Notes: a model not told the origin generated them from the letters alone. DNA of 64,000 bases from Serratia entomophila (GCF_021462285.1 NZ_CP082787.1:1922001-1986000); one strand, 5' to 3'; positions 19,806-30,333 are shown, counted from the first letter of the stretch. Numbers and translations: made by a program.

Positions 19806-19895
19806 GTCCAACCGCCTGAGGATAAGGGCCCCAGATTATAGTCTTTTTGCCGCCGGCTTTAATAGCTCGGCAGCTCGCGGGGAAAACAACGGGCG

Positions 19896-19922
19896 AAAAA
19901 AAGCCCGCTTTGCAGCAGGCTT
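19896..19922 (-). terminator. Rho-independent terminator of the RcsA-like gene
   Basis: On the minus strand an AAGCCTGC / GCGGGCTT stem (one G-U pair) has a 6-nt loop and is followed by a run of T residues. It begins 5 nt after the stop at 19928. Confidence 0.8.
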
Positions 19923-19927
19923 GCGCT

Positions 19928-20554
19928 TTATGCCGTCAGCATGGGCTGCGACGTTGTGCCGACCTGCGTGCCTGGCGGGTAGAAGTAGCGCAGCACGTTA
20001 TAGAGTGAATAGAACTCCAGCCGGTTGCGGGCGTTAATTTTTTCCGTGATATGGCGTTTGTGCACGTAAACCGTGTGCGAGCTGATCTGCAGCTTTTTGG
20101 CAATGCGGTAGTTAGGCATTTCCGCCATCCAGTATTTCATCACCGTCAGCTCTTGCGGGCTGAACAGCGAATGTTCAACGCCGGTTTCCACCTGCGGCAG
20201 CGGATTTTCCCGCAGAGTGCGGAGCGTGGTGGGCAGAATACTCTTATTGAACAGGAAGGCGTTATCCGAGATGCGCATTGGCGTCTCGCTGTACGGGTAC
20301 GGGGTATCCAGGTAGATAAAGGATAGCGCCGATTGGCTGGCCGTCATAAACGTCTGCAGCTGCTCGTCATCTTCGCTATAGCGGCACTGGTTGGTCAGAT
20401 TCACCAGTATGTGGCTTGGCTGGAAGCTGTCGAGTAGCGGCATGGCGTACTCTATGTTCTGGCAGCACTTCACCGTCGTGAAACCATTATCAGCAAAATA
20501 GCTGGCGATACCGACCCGGGTGAAGCAGCATTCGTCCACGACAAGCAGTTTCAT
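19928..20554 (-). CDS. LuxR-type regulator, RcsA-like
   Basis: The 208-aa protein (RcsA is 207 aa) has a degenerate receiver-like N-terminal domain without the full phosphorylation site (MKLLVVDECCFTRVGIASYF) and a LuxR/FixJ helix-turn-helix at about residues 135-195 (FSPQELTVMKYWMAEMPNYR, SSHTVYVHKRHITEKI). It looks like a non-phosphorylated partner regulator such as RcsA rather than a classical response regulator. No kinase is nearby. ATG 20554 follows AAGGATG. An RcsAB-box-like sequence lies about 100 bp upstream. Orthology to rcsA is not established. Confidence 0.8.
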   Translation of the reverse strand: MKLLVVDECCFTRVGIASYFADNGFTTVKCCQNIEYAMPLLDSFQPSHILVNLTNQCRYSEDDEQLQTFMTASQSALSFIYLDTPYPYSETPMRISDNAFLFNKSILPTTLRTLRENPLPQVETGVEHSLFSPQELTVMKYWMAEMPNYRIAKKLQISSHTVYVHKRHITEKINARNRLEFYSLYNVLRYFYPPGTQVGTTSQPMLTA

Positions 20555-20655
20555 GGTGACATCCTTGTTGATGGTGCTAAAGCCGATACGGCATATCACC
20601 TGTAAAATAGGGCTTACACCGGAGGGGATCAATTCGGAAATTCGACAGGCGAATA

Positions 20656-20669
20656 TAAGAAATTTCCGT
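20656..20669. promoter_or_regulatory. RcsAB-box-like sequence upstream of the RcsA-like gene
   Basis: TAAGAAATTTCCGT matches the RcsAB consensus TAAGAATATTCCTA at 11 of 14 positions. It is also one arm of an inverted repeat: CGGAAATT at 20635-20642 with AATTTCCG at 20661-20668. Autoregulation by RcsA/RcsB is known for E. coli rcsA; here it is inference. Confidence 0.4.
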
Positions 20670-20779
20670 CATCACATTTTTTACTTGATATATAAAAGGG
20701 TTAGCAGGTTAATTAATTGTAAATCGACATCACAACTGCCCGCCAGGCTGCAAGGTTCGAGGCGGGACCCGCTGAAAGG

Positions 20780-21895
20780 TTAGCTAAATCGCTTCAGACC
20801 GAAGGGGGCGACGTCTACCGGCGGTGCTTTACCTTGGGCGAACAGTGCAGCCACTTCGCCCAGCGCGCTGGCGAATTTGAAACCGTGACCGCTCAGGCCG
20901 GTGATGACCATCAGATTATCGCATTCCGGTAGGGTATCGATAATGAAATCTTCGTCTGGACTCATATCATAACTGCATGCTTCACCGTGTAAACATACAC
21001 CTACACCCGGCAGGAACTGACGCAGGAAATTGAAGACCTCGGTGCCGTCGCTGGCATAGCTGCCAAAAGGCTTCCTCTGCTCCGGCGCATCCATCGGCTG
21101 GCCGCCGTCGTGTTTGCCCAACTTGAGGCCGTCGTTATCCGCCGGAAAGCCATAATAGTGCGTGCCGTCCTGCGCTTCGACGGTAAACGCCGGGAAGCGG
21201 TTGTTGGTGCTGTAGCGGCCATCCGCCTGATGCCAGGAAAATACCTTGCGCAGCGGCGTGACCGGCATGTGCGGCAGCAGGGCTTTCACCCAGGTTCCCG
21301 CCGTCACCACCGCTTTGCGGCCGCAGAAGCGGCCTTCGCCGGTAACCACTTCGACGCCGCCTTCCACGGGTTCCACCGCGCTGACCGGGCAATTGAACAG
21401 TTGGCTGCACCCGGCTTCGTTGGTGAGTCTGATCAGGCTGGCCACCGCCTGTTCCGAACGCAGGAAACCGGCGTCCGGCTCAAACACGCCGAGGTAGTCC
21501 GCCGGCACATTGAATTCAGGCCAGCGCTGGTTAATTTGCTCGGCGCTGAGGTTCTGCGTGTTCAGGCGAAATTTCTGTGCGCTTTGTTGCGCATTGCCGA
21601 TGAATTCGGACCGTTGCGGCCCCAGGTTCAGCACGCCGCAGGGTTGAAACAGCTCTTCACCGGTCTTCTGCATCAGCGCGTTCCACAGCGCCTGAGCGCG
21701 CAGCGCCAGAGGGACATATTTTTCACCTTCACCATAGGCGTGCCGAATGATGCGAGTGTCGCCGTGGTGACTGCCGTTACGGTGCGGCGGCATGGCGCTA
21801 TCGATCATCAGTACCTTCAGGCCGGCCTGCGAGGCATAGTAGCCTGCCGCCGCGCCCACTGAACCGCTGCCCACGACAATCAAGTCATATTCCAC
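20780..21895 (-). CDS. solA: N-methyl-L-tryptophan oxidase SolA
   Basis: The 371-aa flavoprotein of the monomeric sarcosine oxidase family oxidatively demethylates N-methyl amino acids. It has an N-terminal dinucleotide-binding [14 protein letters not shown], the [18 protein letters not shown] block, the Cys in [16 protein letters not shown] expected to bind FAD covalently, and the C-terminal [17 protein letters not shown]. Length and sequence match E. coli SolA (372 aa). As in E. coli it sits next to bssS. Confidence 0.94.
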   Translation of the reverse strand: MEYDLIVVGSGSVGAAAGYYASQAGLKVLMIDSAMPPHRNGSHHGDTRIIRHAYGEGEKYVPLALRAQALWNALMQKTGEELFQPCGVLNLGPQRSEFIGNAQQSAQKFRLNTQNLSAEQINQRWPEFNVPADYLGVFEPDAGFLRSEQAVASLIRLTNEAGCSQLFNCPVSAVEPVEGGVEVVTGEGRFCGRKAVVTAGTWVKALLPHMPVTPLRKVFSWHQADGRYSTNNRFPAFTVEAQDGTHYYGFPADNDGLKLGKHDGGQPMDAPEQRKPFGSYASDGTEVFNFLRQFLPGVGVCLHGEACSYDMSPDEDFIIDTLPECDNLMVITGLSGHGFKFASALGEVAALFAQGKAPPVDVAPFGLKRFS

Positions 21896-21985
21896 GTGCC
21901 ATACCCTCTCTGATAGATGTTGTTTATCGCGTTATGATAAAAGGTTGGGGGCGACAATGCATCCGTTGTGCGGCCTGTAGGCAAA

Positions 21986-22017
21986 GAAAAAGGCGCCGGA
22001 GATGATCGCGGCGCCTC
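21986..22017 (-). terminator. Rho-independent terminator of bssS
   Basis: An AGGCGCCG / CGGCGCCT stem (21991-21998 with 22009-22016) is followed on the minus strand by five T residues, 22 nt after the bssS stop. Confidence 0.85.
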
Positions 22018-22037
22018 GGGGGTTTTGGCGTGGTGAA

Positions 22038-22292
22038 TTAGTGCTTTCTTCTATCAAGGTCCTGGTAATCCGTAGCTTCAATCTTGGCGATGCCGGCTTC
22101 TAATATGTTGATTAATTGCCGTGCGACATCTGTGGTGAGCCAAAGCGTTCTGTCTACTTGGGCTTCTTCGGGCGTTTGGTCTAGTGAAGACAGGTAATGA
22201 AGGCGTATCATCATGGCGTCATAAACGTCGACAGTACTGATATCCCAGCCAACAAGCGGATGTGTCTGAATTACTTCATCATTTCTGTCCAT
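22038..22292 (-). CDS. bssS: Biofilm formation regulator BssS
   Basis: This 84-aa cytosolic protein has the hallmark EVIQTHPLVGWDISTVDVYD and TLWLTTDVARQLINILEAG of E. coli BssS (84 aa). BssS influences biofilm formation through AI-2/indole-linked signalling in E. coli; no biochemical activity is known. The gene is monocistronic with its own terminator and lies between solA and dinI as in E. coli. Confidence 0.95.
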   Translation of the reverse strand: MDRNDEVIQTHPLVGWDISTVDVYDAMMIRLHYLSSLDQTPEEAQVDRTLWLTTDVARQLINILEAGIAKIEATDYQDLDRRKH

Positions 22293-22495
22293 AAAGACCC
22301 CTTATTGAGTAGTGACTACCTTGAGTAACTAACGAGGATCAATGCGGCTCATCATCATGCGAGCAATTACAGTATACGCATCTGCTTTCATCGTTGGGGG
22401 TTTTCCCACCTTTTTTGCAAAATAAATATTTAGTTGAGCAATTATTCAACAGTCTTACCTGCGAATACGGGAATGATTCAGAATCGCTGGCTTAT

Positions 22496-22771
22496 TCAGC
22501 CGAGGGGGGACGGCGGGGCGCTATGCAGGCGCTTTTCCAATTCTTCCGCCAAATGGGCAAAATGTTTTTGCGTTTCAGCGTCGCGATTCTGGTTTTGCGA
22601 CTCCAGCTTCAGGCTGTGGATCAACAGCTGATTGGCTTTGTCATCCAGGCCAAACGCCAGATAAGAGAACGCCACTTCCAGTACGCTCAGACGCCGCTTT
22701 TGATCGGCAATCAGCGCCAGCAATTCGCCAAAGGTCATTGCTTCTTCGGTTTTCACCTTGTCCGGGGCCAT
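22496..22771 (-). CDS. Conserved hypothetical protein, 91 aa, coiled-coil-like
   Basis: A well-formed gene starts at ATG 22771 behind AGGAGG. The product is 91 aa: an N-terminal helix (MTFGELLALIADQKRRLSVLEVAF), a central segment FGLDDKANQLLIHSLKLESQ and a charged C-terminal helix QKHFAHLAEELEKRL. Leucine spacing suggests helical oligomerisation. I do not recognise a named family. It sits between bssS and dinI, where E. coli has no equivalent of this size. It has no signal peptide or membrane segment. Confidence 0.75.
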   Translation of the reverse strand: MAPDKVKTEEAMTFGELLALIADQKRRLSVLEVAFSYLAFGLDDKANQLLIHSLKLESQNQNRDAETQKHFAHLAEELEKRLHSAPPSPLG

Positions 22772-22863
22772 GCTTACTACCTCCTGTCAAAACATTCAGT
22801 ACAGACCAGATGCGGATTTATTCCAGACTAAGGGTAATAGATGAACGGGTGGGGCGCCAGAAA

Positions 22864-22891
22864 CAAAAAAGCCGGAGAGCGACCCCCGGCA
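22864..22891 (-). terminator. Rho-independent terminator of dinI
   Basis: A GCCGG / CCGGC stem with a 10-nt loop is followed on the minus strand by six T residues, 18 nt after the dinI stop. Confidence 0.8.
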
Positions 22892-22908
22892 AAAACAGCA
22901 TTGCAGTA

Positions 22909-23148
22909 TTATTCCGCGCTGAACCACTCGTCGGCGCTTTCCCAGGTTTCCTGGAGTATTTCTTCGATCAGATCCCGGTCGGTTTTCGCGCCGCCCAGTA
23001 CCGAAAGCCCGTTGGCGCCGGCATAACGCACCTGAACGCTGGTGCCCGGAAACTGGCGGTTCACCCTTTTGCTCAGTTCACCGGTCAGCGCCTCAATGGC
23101 GCCAGACGGCAACGGCTTGGTTTTATCTACAGTGACTTCAACACGCAT
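22909..23148 (-). CDS. dinI: DNA damage-inducible protein DinI
   Basis: This 79-aa protein modulates RecA filaments and thereby tunes LexA and UmuD cleavage in the SOS response. It matches E. coli DinI from MRVEVTVDKTKPLPSGAIEAL to the acidic C-terminal EILQETWESADEWFSAE. ATG 23148 lies a few nt after a G-run ribosome binding site. A LexA operator overlaps the promoter just upstream and a terminator follows. Confidence 0.95.
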   Translation of the reverse strand: MRVEVTVDKTKPLPSGAIEALTGELSKRVNRQFPGTSVQVRYAGANGLSVLGGAKTDRDLIEEILQETWESADEWFSAE

Positions 23149-23169
23149 AATTGCCCCCGAAGCGATTTA

Positions 23170-23185
23170 CTGGTTATTTATACAG
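23170..23185 (-). promoter_or_regulatory. LexA operator (SOS box) of dinI
   Basis: On the minus strand CTGTATAAATAACCAG fits the LexA consensus CTGT-N8-ACAG with one mismatch (CCAG). It lies 22 bp upstream of the dinI start and is almost the same as the E. coli dinI box. Confidence 0.85.
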
Positions 23186-23228
23186 TTAACCATCAGCGGG
23201 AGCAATAGGCAGCATTAAAAAAAGATTG

Positions 23229-24275
23229 TCAGTCCTTCAGCGACCAACTCAGGGTTTCGCCGGCCAGGAACGGAATGACAGATTCACCGCCCAGGGCTAT
23301 CTCTTCCGGCTGGGTAGTTGGCACGCGCTGCAGCTCGATAATCTCTTCATTGACCGGCAGGCCGTAGAAGCGCGGGCCGTTCAGCGAACAGAAGGCTTCC
23401 AGATGTTCCAGCGCGCCCAGTTGGTCAAACACGGTGGCGTAGGCCGGTATGGCATTCGGTGCGTTGAAAACGCCGGCGCAGCCGCAGCTGGACTCTTTAC
23501 GGTGTTTGGCGTGCGGCGCCGAGTCGGTGCCGAGGAAGAAGCGATCCGAACCGCTGGCGACCGCTTTGCGCAGGGCTTCCTGATGAGTATTGCGCTTAAG
23601 GATTGGCAAGCAGAACAGGTGTGGGCGAATACCGCCAACCAGCATATGGTTGCGGTTGAACATCAGGTGCTGCGGCGTGATGGTAGCGCCGAGGAAACGA
23701 TTGCCTTCCTGCACGTACTGAGCCGCCTCTTGGGTGGTGATGTGTTCGAAGACGATTTTCAGCTCCGGAAACTGCCGGCGGATCGGCTCCATGACCTGGT
23801 CGATAAAGCGCGCCTCGCGATCGAAGATATCGACGTGAGCGTCAGTCACTTCGCCGTGGATCAGCAGCGGCATGCCGATTTTCTGCATCTGTTCGAACAG
23901 CGGGTAAATGCCTTTCACGTCGCTCACGCCATGGCTGGAGTTGGTGGTGGCGTTGGCCGGATACAGTTTGGCGGCGGTAAACACACCTTGTTCAAAGCCG
24001 CTGACCAGCTCATTGGCGGAGAGGGAGTTGGTCAGGTAGCAGGTCATCAGCGGGGTGAAGTTATGGCCCTGCGGAACCGCAGCCAAAATGCGCTCGCGGT
24101 AGGCGCGCGCGGCGGCCACGGTGGTGATTGGCGGAGCCAGGTTCGGCATCACGATCGCCCGGCCAAACACCTGACTGGTATAGGGCACTACCGTTTTCAG
24201 CATCTCGTCGTCACGCAGATGGATATGCCAGTCGTCAGGGCGGCGAATTTTCAGGGCTTGAAGTTGTGCGGTCAT
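23229..24275 (-). CDS. pyrC: Dihydroorotase PyrC
   Basis: This 348-aa zinc amidohydrolase interconverts carbamoyl aspartate and dihydroorotate in pyrimidine synthesis. Metal ligands are visible: DDWHIHLRD at the N-terminus, the carbamylated Lys in [10 protein letters not shown], the His in LLIHGEVTD and EHITT, and the Asp in [14 protein letters not shown]. Length and sequence match E. coli PyrC (class II, 348 aa). The ribosome binding site is GGAG. An AAAACGTCT sequence upstream (about 24299) is a weak PurR-site candidate. Confidence 0.96.
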   Translation of the reverse strand: MTAQLQALKIRRPDDWHIHLRDDEMLKTVVPYTSQVFGRAIVMPNLAPPITTVAAARAYRERILAAVPQGHNFTPLMTCYLTNSLSANELVSGFEQGVFTAAKLYPANATTNSSHGVSDVKGIYPLFEQMQKIGMPLLIHGEVTDAHVDIFDREARFIDQVMEPIRRQFPELKIVFEHITTQEAAQYVQEGNRFLGATITPQHLMFNRNHMLVGGIRPHLFCLPILKRNTHQEALRKAVASGSDRFFLGTDSAPHAKHRKESSCGCAGVFNAPNAIPAYATVFDQLGALEHLEAFCSLNGPRFYGLPVNEEIIELQRVPTTQPEEIALGGESVIPFLAGETLSWSLKD

Positions 24276-24500
24276 GTTGCATGGGCTCCGGCGGTCAGAA
24301 AACGTCTAAGTAAAAGCGAATAATGGGGGTTATTCACGCCGGGGTGTAAGGATAAGCGGAAAGCGCGCGCGATGCATCTGTTTGTTGCCGGCAAGTTGAA
24401 ATCAATCGGCTATCGGGCGCATAGTGGCAGGGACTTTAATCATCCGGGGGAGAAACCACCGGAGAAGGGTCTTTATCATCATCTGGAAAGGGAGAAAGCA

Positions 24501-24788
24501 ATGGAAGTACGCGTTATCGCCACCCTGCAGGCGAAGCCCGAATTTTTGTCCGCCGTCAGCGAGGCGGTGCACGAGATCATCGAACCAAGCCGCCAAGAGT
24601 TGGGCAACCTGCAGTACGATCTGCATCGCGATCTGGAAAAACCGGGCACCTTCGTCTTCTTCGAACGTTGGGCCAGCAGTGAGGCGCTTGATAAGCATAG
24701 TGCGACCGCGCATTTCCAACGCTTTGTCGGCCAGGTCGATGGCAAGCTGGACGTGCTGGATATCAAGAAGCTGAAGAAAATCGCCTGA
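24501..24788 (+). CDS. Putative quinol monooxygenase (YgiN/ABM domain)
   Basis: This 95-aa antibiotic-biosynthesis-monooxygenase fold protein has MEVRVIATLQAKPEF, the EIIEPSRQELGNLQYDLHRD block and FFERWASSEALDKHSATAHFQRF. It resembles E. coli YgiN, which oxidises menadiol without a cofactor; the true substrate here is unknown. ATG 24501 follows GGGAGAAAG. It is monocistronic, convergent with rne, and the two share a bidirectional terminator. Confidence 0.88.
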   Translation: MEVRVIATLQAKPEFLSAVSEAVHEIIEPSRQELGNLQYDLHRDLEKPGTFVFFERWASSEALDKHSATAHFQRFVGQVDGKLDVLDIKKLKKIA

Positions 24789-24808
24789 TCGCCGCGTTTT
24801 CAGGCCAG

Positions 24809-24837
24809 AAAAAACCCGCCGATTGGCGGGTTTTTTT
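24809..24837. terminator. Bidirectional terminator between the YgiN-like gene and rne
   Basis: AAAAACCCGCC / GGCGGGTTTTT forms an 11-bp stem with a 4-nt loop and runs of A and T on the two sides, so it can stop transcription from both directions. Confidence 0.9.
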
Positions 24838-24851
24838 ATCGCGAGGTTAAC

Positions 24852-27800
24852 TTACTCGTTGACCGGCTGCGGTTTGGTGGCCGGGGCCGTAGCCTGGTTC
24901 ACCGCCGCATGGCCGCCGGCTGAGCCTTTACCTTCGAAGTTGAAGGAAGGGCGCTGCCAGTCGCTGTGCTTGCGTTCTTCCGGCACATAGGCCGGTGCAG
25001 GAGCTTTGGTCATCGGTGCCGTAGCGATGTGCTTATACAGCACGTTCTGAACGGTTTTCACCGGAACAGGCTGTTGGATCGCCGGAGCGGGTTCGGCAAC
25101 GACCGGGGCCGCCACCTCTTCTTGCTCTGGGGCCGCTTCAGCTTCCGCTGTAGGCTCAACGGCCACCGGGGTTTCTTCCGCCACTATTTCAGCTTCAACG
25201 GCAGGCGCCGCCTCAACCGTCGCAGGCTCTTCCGCCGCTGCGGCCACCGGGGCTTCTTCCACTGGCGCCGGCGCTTCTGCTGCTGCAGGTGCCGCTTCAG
25301 CTGCGATGACGGTAGTGTCTTCCTCTACGGCTGCGGTTTCAGCCTCCACTTCCACAACGGTTTCTTCAACCGGCTGGCTGGCAATGACCGGCGCCGCTGG
25401 GGCTTCAACCTTGGCCTCAGCCTCTTCCGCTTCAACCGGCAGCTGTTCAGCCGCGGCGGTGATGACCGGCGCTGCGACAGCGACGGCTTCCGGCGCCATC
25501 AGGTTATCGGCGGCGATCTCGGCGGCTTCGGCCTGAACGTCTGCCGCTTCTTCCACCTGTGCGCTCTGTGCAACCGGGTAGCTTACCCAGACTTTGCCCG
25601 ATGCCATTTCCGGTGAAGCGAAAGCCCCGGCCAACGGCATTGGCGACTGCAGCGGGTAACGCTCATCGCGGTAGCGGCGACGGCGCTGGCCGCTGACGCG
25701 CAGGTGGCGCGGCGAGCGGCGCGAGCGGCGTGGCATGCCGTTTTCGCCATTAGCGCGGTTTTCACCCTGGGCATCATCTTCCGCCTGGGCGGCAACGCTT
25801 TCCGGCAGCAGTTTAACGCTGTCTTCGGCCGCAGCCGGCTTAACGTCTTCGAGCTTGGCGATCGGTGCTTTCGGTGCCAGCAGCTCTTCCGCTGCGCGGT
25901 GCAGTTCTTCTTCTGCAGACAGCACGCGAACTTTCTGCGTCAGAGGGCGGCGTTGGCGACGCTGCATGTTCTGCTGCTGACGTTCTTCCTGTTCCTCATC
26001 GCTCTCGACGGCAACGTCGGCGCTTTCCAGCGCTTTCACTTCCTGTTGAGCCTGACGTTTCTCTTCCTGGCGGCGACGCTGGCGTTCTGCGCGCTGCTCA
26101 CGGCGTTGCTGCTGCTCTTCGCGCTGTGCTTTAGCGGCTTCTTCCGACACCGCCTCTTCGACAACCGGCGCATTTTGCTGCTGGTTGCGGCGGTTGCGGC
26201 GCTGTTCCTCACGAGACTCGCGGCTTTCGCGGCCTTCGCGGTTGTCGCGCGGCTCGCGATTATCGCGGTTGTCGCGTTCGCCACGGTTGTCACGGCCTTC
26301 ACCGCGCTCTTTGCGCTCACCGCGTTCCGGGCGATCGTTGCGTTCGCTACGCTCACCGCGCTCGCCGCGTTCTTTACGGCCGGTGCCCTGACGGCGCTGG
26401 CCGCGGCGATCCTGACGGCGGTTTTCACCGGTGTTTTCCGCCTTCGGCGCTTCGGCCGGTTTGGCTTCTACGGCGGCAGGCTGCTCTTCAGCGGCGAACA
26501 ACGACTTCAGGCCACCGAACAGACGGCCCAACAGGCCCGGCTTGGCGGCGACCGGCGCAGCGGCCTTGGCGGCAGAGGCGGCCGGTTTGGCGGCGGCGGG
26601 TTCTTCAGACGGCGGCGGCACGTCGGCAGCCAGAGAGAAGGAAGCCAGAGCCGGTTGTTCTGGGCGTTTGCGCTCCATCGGCGCATCTTCCAGCGGTTGA
26701 GCCATTTCTTCTTCATGCAGCTTCGGCAGCAGGTAGCTGAGGGTAGGGGTTTCTTCACCTTTGCGCACGCGCAGTACCGAGTAATGCGGGGTCTGCATTT
26801 GATCGTTCGGCACGATGACGGCTTTCACGCCACCCTGACGTTTTTCGATCGCGCTGACCGATTCACGTTTTTCGTTCAGCAGGTAAGAGGCAACCTGAAC
26901 CGGCACGATGGCGTGAACTTCTTTGGTGTTTTCCTTCAGCGCTTCTTCTTCGATCAGACGCAGGATGGACAACGCCAGCGATTCGTTATCACGAATGGTG
27001 CCGGTGCCGTTACAGCGCGGGCAGACGTGATGGCTGGATTCGCCCAGCGACGGGCTGAGGCGCTGACGCGACATCTCAAGCAGGCCGAAGCGGGAAATGC
27101 GGCCGATCTGAATGCGCGCACGGTCTTGACGCACGGCGTCGCGCAGGCGGTTTTCGACTTCGCGCTGGTGGCGTACCGGGGTCATATCGATAAAGTCGAT
27201 GACGATCAGGCCGCCGAGGTCGCGCAGGCGCAGCTGACGGGCGATCTCGTCCGCCGCTTCCAGGTTGGTGTTAAACGCCGTTTCTTCGATATCGCCGCCG
27301 CGGGTCGCGCGGGCGGAGTTGATGTCGATGGCGGTCAGCGCTTCGGTGCTGTCGATGACAATCGAACCGCCGGAAGGCAGACGCACTTCACGCTGGAAGG
27401 CCGATTCGATTTGCGATTCGATCTGGTAATGGCTGAACAGCGGGATTTCACCGCTGTACAATTTGATTTTGCTGCTGAAATCCGGGCGGCCCAGCGCAGC
27501 GATGTGCTCTTTGGCCAGATCGAGAACCTTCGGGTTGTCGATCAGGATTTCGCCGATGTCCGGGCGCAGGTAATCGCGGAATGCGCGCACGATAACGTTG
27601 CTTTCCTGGTGGATCAGGAACGGAGCAGGGCGGCCTTCGGCGGCTTTCTTGATCGCTTCCCAGTGCTTGAGGCGGAAGGACAGATCCCACTGCAGCGCAT
27701 CGGCGGATTTACCGACGCCCGCGGTGCGAACGATCAGGCCCATGCCGTCCGGCAGTTGCAGCGAGGAAAGCGCTTCTTTCAGTTCGGTGCGGTCGTCACC

Positions 27801-28232
27801 CTCGATGCGGCGGGAAATGCCACCGGCGCGCGGGTTGTTCGGCATCAACACCAGGTAACTGCCGGCCAGGCTGATGAAGGTGGTCAAGGCGGCGCCTTTG
27901 TTGCCACGTTCTTCTTTGTCTACCTGGACGATGACTTCCTGGCCTTCGCGCAGCACATCTTTGATGTTCGGGCGGCCATGGGAGGAATAGTTACTTGGGA
28001 AGTATTCGCGGGCGATTTCTTTAAGAGGGAGGAAACCATGTCGTTCTGCGCCGTAGTCCACGAACGCTGCTTCAAGACTTGGTTCAATGCGGGTGATTTT
28101 GCCTTTGTAAATATTCGCTTTTTTCTGTTCATGACCCGGGCTTTCAATGTCCAAATCATACAGCCGCTGTCCATCTACGAGGGCAACACGCAACTCTTCC
28201 TGCTGAGTCGCGTTAATCAACATTCTTTTCAT
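24852..28232 (-). CDS. rne: Ribonuclease E
   Basis: This 1126-aa essential endoribonuclease and degradosome scaffold has an N-terminal catalytic half almost identical to E. coli: S1 domain (about 35-125), 5' sensor, DNase-I-like part with the metal-binding Asp in [12 protein letters not shown] and IDFIDMTP, and the Zn-link CPRCNGTG. The C-terminal half is disordered: a membrane-binding amphipathic helix ([15 protein letters not shown]), an Arg-rich region, a second Arg-rich patch ([17 protein letters not shown]), an Ala/Glu/Val-rich stretch and the PNPase-binding tail ([19 protein letters not shown]). E. coli RNase E is 1061 aa; the extra length is mostly in the Ala/Glu/Val-rich part. Confidence 0.97.
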   Translation of the reverse strand: MKRMLINATQQEELRVALVDGQRLYDLDIESPGHEQKKANIYKGKITRIEPSLEAAFVDYGAERHGFLPLKEIAREYFPSNYSSHGRPNIKDVLREGQEVIVQVDKEERGNKGAALTTFISLAGSYLVLMPNNPRAGGISRRIEGDDRTELKEALSSLQLPDGMGLIVRTAGVGKSADALQWDLSFRLKHWEAIKKAAEGRPAPFLIHQESNVIVRAFRDYLRPDIGEILIDNPKVLDLAKEHIAALGRPDFSSKIKLYSGEIPLFSHYQIESQIESAFQREVRLPSGGSIVIDSTEALTAIDINSARATRGGDIEETAFNTNLEAADEIARQLRLRDLGGLIVIDFIDMTPVRHQREVENRLRDAVRQDRARIQIGRISRFGLLEMSRQRLSPSLGESSHHVCPRCNGTGTIRDNESLALSILRLIEEEALKENTKEVHAIVPVQVASYLLNEKRESVSAIEKRQGGVKAVIVPNDQMQTPHYSVLRVRKGEETPTLSYLLPKLHEEEMAQPLEDAPMERKRPEQPALASFSLAADVPPPSEEPAAAKPAASAAKAAAPVAAKPGLLGRLFGGLKSLFAAEEQPAAVEAKPAEAPKAENTGENRRQDRRGQRRQGTGRKERGERGERSERNDRPERGERKERGEGRDNRGERDNRDNREPRDNREGRESRESREEQRRNRRNQQQNAPVVEEAVSEEAAKAQREEQQQRREQRAERQRRRQEEKRQAQQEVKALESADVAVESDEEQEERQQQNMQRRQRRPLTQKVRVLSAEEELHRAAEELLAPKAPIAKLEDVKPAAAEDSVKLLPESVAAQAEDDAQGENRANGENGMPRRSRRSPRHLRVSGQRRRRYRDERYPLQSPMPLAGAFASPEMASGKVWVSYPVAQSAQVEEAADVQAEAAEIAADNLMAPEAVAVAAPVITAAAEQLPVEAEEAEAKVEAPAAPVIASQPVEETVVEVEAETAAVEEDTTVIAAEAAPAAAEAPAPVEEAPVAAAAEEPATVEAAPAVEAEIVAEETPVAVEPTAEAEAAPEQEEVAAPVVAEPAPAIQQPVPVKTVQNVLYKHIATAPMTKAPAPAYVPEERKHSDWQRPSFNFEGKGSAGGHAAVNQATAPATKPQPVNE

Positions 28233-28577
28233 CTTAACTTACTCGTTATTTTTACATTATCGACAAAGCTGCGGGCAAAATAACCTCATGGCCGGATTAA
28301 AACCGAAAACCCCGTGTCTTCTCGCAAAGCCGTCAACCTCACGGTTGTCGCCTGCATAGGGGCGCATTATCTCGGTAAGCCTGCATTTCTTTGTGAAAGG
28401 CAGCGCTTTTGACTTAGGGAATAGCTTCTGATTTACGTCGACAGATCTGATTCCATTTGCCGGCCAAGCTGCAACCCGCAGCCCGCTAATTGTTTGATTT
28501 CGCATTACGTCTTACGCCATTGCTGCGTTTTTGCGCGATCAGACAAACTTTATAATTCCACCGTTTTCCCTGTTTAA
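28233..28577 (-). promoter_or_regulatory. rne promoter and long autoregulatory 5' UTR
   Basis: About 300 nt without coding potential precede rne. On the minus strand a promoter-like pair TTAAAC (28572-28577) and TATAAA (28549-28554) has 17-bp spacing, placing the transcript start near 28542. E. coli rne has a 361-nt 5' UTR whose hairpins mediate feedback cleavage by RNase E. The same arrangement here is inferred from position and length; I did not fold the leader. Confidence 0.5.
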
Positions 28578-28785
28578 CGAGAATCAACGCGGAAAGTGAC
28601 TGCATTATTCCACTGCTGATACCGTTATAGCAAGGTGACTTTTCCTTAACTGCGGTAGAAATCGCAAACGTTCAAACCGGCTTGCTGCCTTATTGTCCGC
28701 TGGGGTTTCGCCCGCCGTCAGAGAGACAGTTAAGCACAGAAAAAGATGTGGCGCTATTAACGCGCTCTATTTAGAATCCCGCTCC

Positions 28786-29745
28786 ATGAAAACGAACAAT
28801 CCGGCAGTACAATTAATCACGATTTCTGACGACGAAGCCGGTCAGAGAATCGACAACTTTCTGCTCGCTCGCCTGAAAGGCGTGCCAAAGAGCATGATTT
28901 ACCGCATCGTGCGCAAAGGCGAGGTGCGGGTCAATAAAGGGCGCATCAAGGCCGAATACAAGCTGGCTGCGGGCGACGTGGTGCGCGTGCCGCCGGTGCG
29001 CGTGGCCGAGCGCGAAGAGGCGCCGGTGTCCGCCAAGCTGGACAAGGTGGCCGCGCTGGCCGATTGCATTCTGTATGAAGACGATCACCTGCTGATCCTC
29101 AACAAGCCCTCGGGCACCGCAGTGCACGGCGGCAGCGGCCTGAGCTTCGGCGTGATCGAAGGGCTGCGCGCGCTGCGGCCCGAAGCCCGTTTCCTGGAGC
29201 TGGTGCACCGCCTGGACCGCGATACCTCCGGCGTATTGTTGGTGGCGAAGAAGCGCTCGGCGCTGCGTTCGCTGCACGAACAGCTGCGGATGAAGGGCAT
29301 GCAGAAGGATTACCTGGCGCTGGTGCGCGGCCAGTGGCAATCCCACTGCAAGGCGGTGCAGGCGCCGCTGCTGAAAAACATTTTGCAGAGCGGCGAACGC
29401 ATCGTGCGCGTCAACAGCGAAGGCAAGCCGTCGGAAACGCGCTTCAAGGTGGAAGAGCGCTATGAATTCGCCACGCTGGTCAAGGCCAGCCCGATCACCG
29501 GGCGTACCCACCAGATCCGCGTGCATACGCTGCACGCCGGGCACCCGATCGCTTTCGACGATCGCTATGGCGATCGCGAATTCGACCGGCAGCTGGCGGG
29601 CACCGGCCTGAAACGCCTGTTCCTGCACGCCGCGGCGCTGCGCTTTGAACATCCGGCCACCGGCGAAACCCTGCGCATCGAAGCGCCGATGGACGAAGAG
29701 CTGCGCCATTGCCTGCAGGTGTTGCGCCAGCAGGCAACTCAATAA
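28786..29745 (+). CDS. rluC: 23S rRNA pseudouridine(955/2504/2580) synthase RluC
   Basis: This 319-aa enzyme has the same length as E. coli RluC. An N-terminal S4 RNA-binding domain ([20 protein letters not shown]) is followed by the RluA-type catalytic domain with the active-site Asp in HRLDRDTSG and the [11 protein letters not shown] block. ATG 28786 matches the family start ([13 protein letters not shown]). It is divergent from rne across about 550 bp, as in E. coli. It is convergent with yceF. Confidence 0.95.
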   Translation: MKTNNPAVQLITISDDEAGQRIDNFLLARLKGVPKSMIYRIVRKGEVRVNKGRIKAEYKLAAGDVVRVPPVRVAEREEAPVSAKLDKVAALADCILYEDDHLLILNKPSGTAVHGGSGLSFGVIEGLRALRPEARFLELVHRLDRDTSGVLLVAKKRSALRSLHEQLRMKGMQKDYLALVRGQWQSHCKAVQAPLLKNILQSGERIVRVNSEGKPSETRFKVEERYEFATLVKASPITGRTHQIRVHTLHAGHPIAFDDRYGDREFDRQLAGTGLKRLFLHAAALRFEHPATGETLRIEAPMDEELRHCLQVLRQQATQ

Positions 29746-29751
29746 GCCGGA

Positions 29752-30333
29752 TCACGCCAGCGGGTTGAGGCCTTCCGCCCGCAGCATGTCCAGCAGCGCT
29801 ATCAGCGGCAGGCCAACCAGCGCGTTCGGGTCGCGGCCTTCCAGCTTTTCAAACAACGCAATGCCCAATCCTTCGCTCTTAAAGCTGCCCGCGCAGTTCA
29901 GCGGCTGCTCCAGCCGCACGTAGGCGCCGATCTCCGCCTCGCTCAGCGTGCGGAAATGCACGTGGAACGGTTCGCACAGCGCCTGCAGGTGCCGGCTGCG
30001 GCCGTTGTACAGCGCCAGGCCGGTATAAAAGGTGACGGTCTGGCCGCTGGCCCGGCGCAGCTGCGCGCAGGCGCCTTCTGCGCTGTGCGGTTTGCCGGTG
30101 ATTTTTCCGTCGAGCACGCAGACCTGATCGGAGCCGATAATCAGATGATCGGGGTAGGCGATGGCCAGCGCCTGGGCCTTCGCCGCCGCCAGCCGCAGCA
30201 CCAGGGCTTCGGCGGTTTCATCGGCCAGCGGGGTTTCATCCACCTCCGGCGCTGCGCAGATAAAGGGCAGGTGCAGCTTTTCCAGCAGCATTTTCCGGTA
30301 GGGTGACGTCGAGGCTAACAGCAATCTCTGCAT
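29752..30333 (-). CDS. yceF: 7-methyl-GTP pyrophosphatase YceF (Maf-like)
   Basis: This 193-aa Maf-family nucleotide pyrophosphatase hydrolyses modified nucleotides (m7GTP for E. coli YceF), a house-cleaning role. Motifs are [16 protein letters not shown] at the N-terminus, the catalytic [18 protein letters not shown], the [10 protein letters not shown] segment and [34 protein letters not shown] 30333 gives the family start (MQRLLLAST), although its ribosome binding site is weak. It is divergent from yceD. Confidence 0.94.
   Translation of the reverse strand: MQRLLLASTSPYRKMLLEKLHLPFICAAPEVDETPLADETAEALVLRLAAAKAQALAIAYPDHLIIGSDQVCVLDGKITGKPHSAEGACAQLRRASGQTVTFYTGLALYNGRSRHLQALCEPFHVHFRTLSEAEIGAYVRLEQPLNCAGSFKSEGLGIALFEKLEGRDPNALVGLPLIALLDMLRAEGLNPLA

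Noticed and set aside
25704..28283. 859-codon open frame on the plus strand opposite rne
   Set aside because: It mirrors the GC- and Arg/Glu/Ala-rich coding sequence of RNase E. Composition is typical of a frame created by codon bias on the other strand, with no ribosome binding site or known domain.
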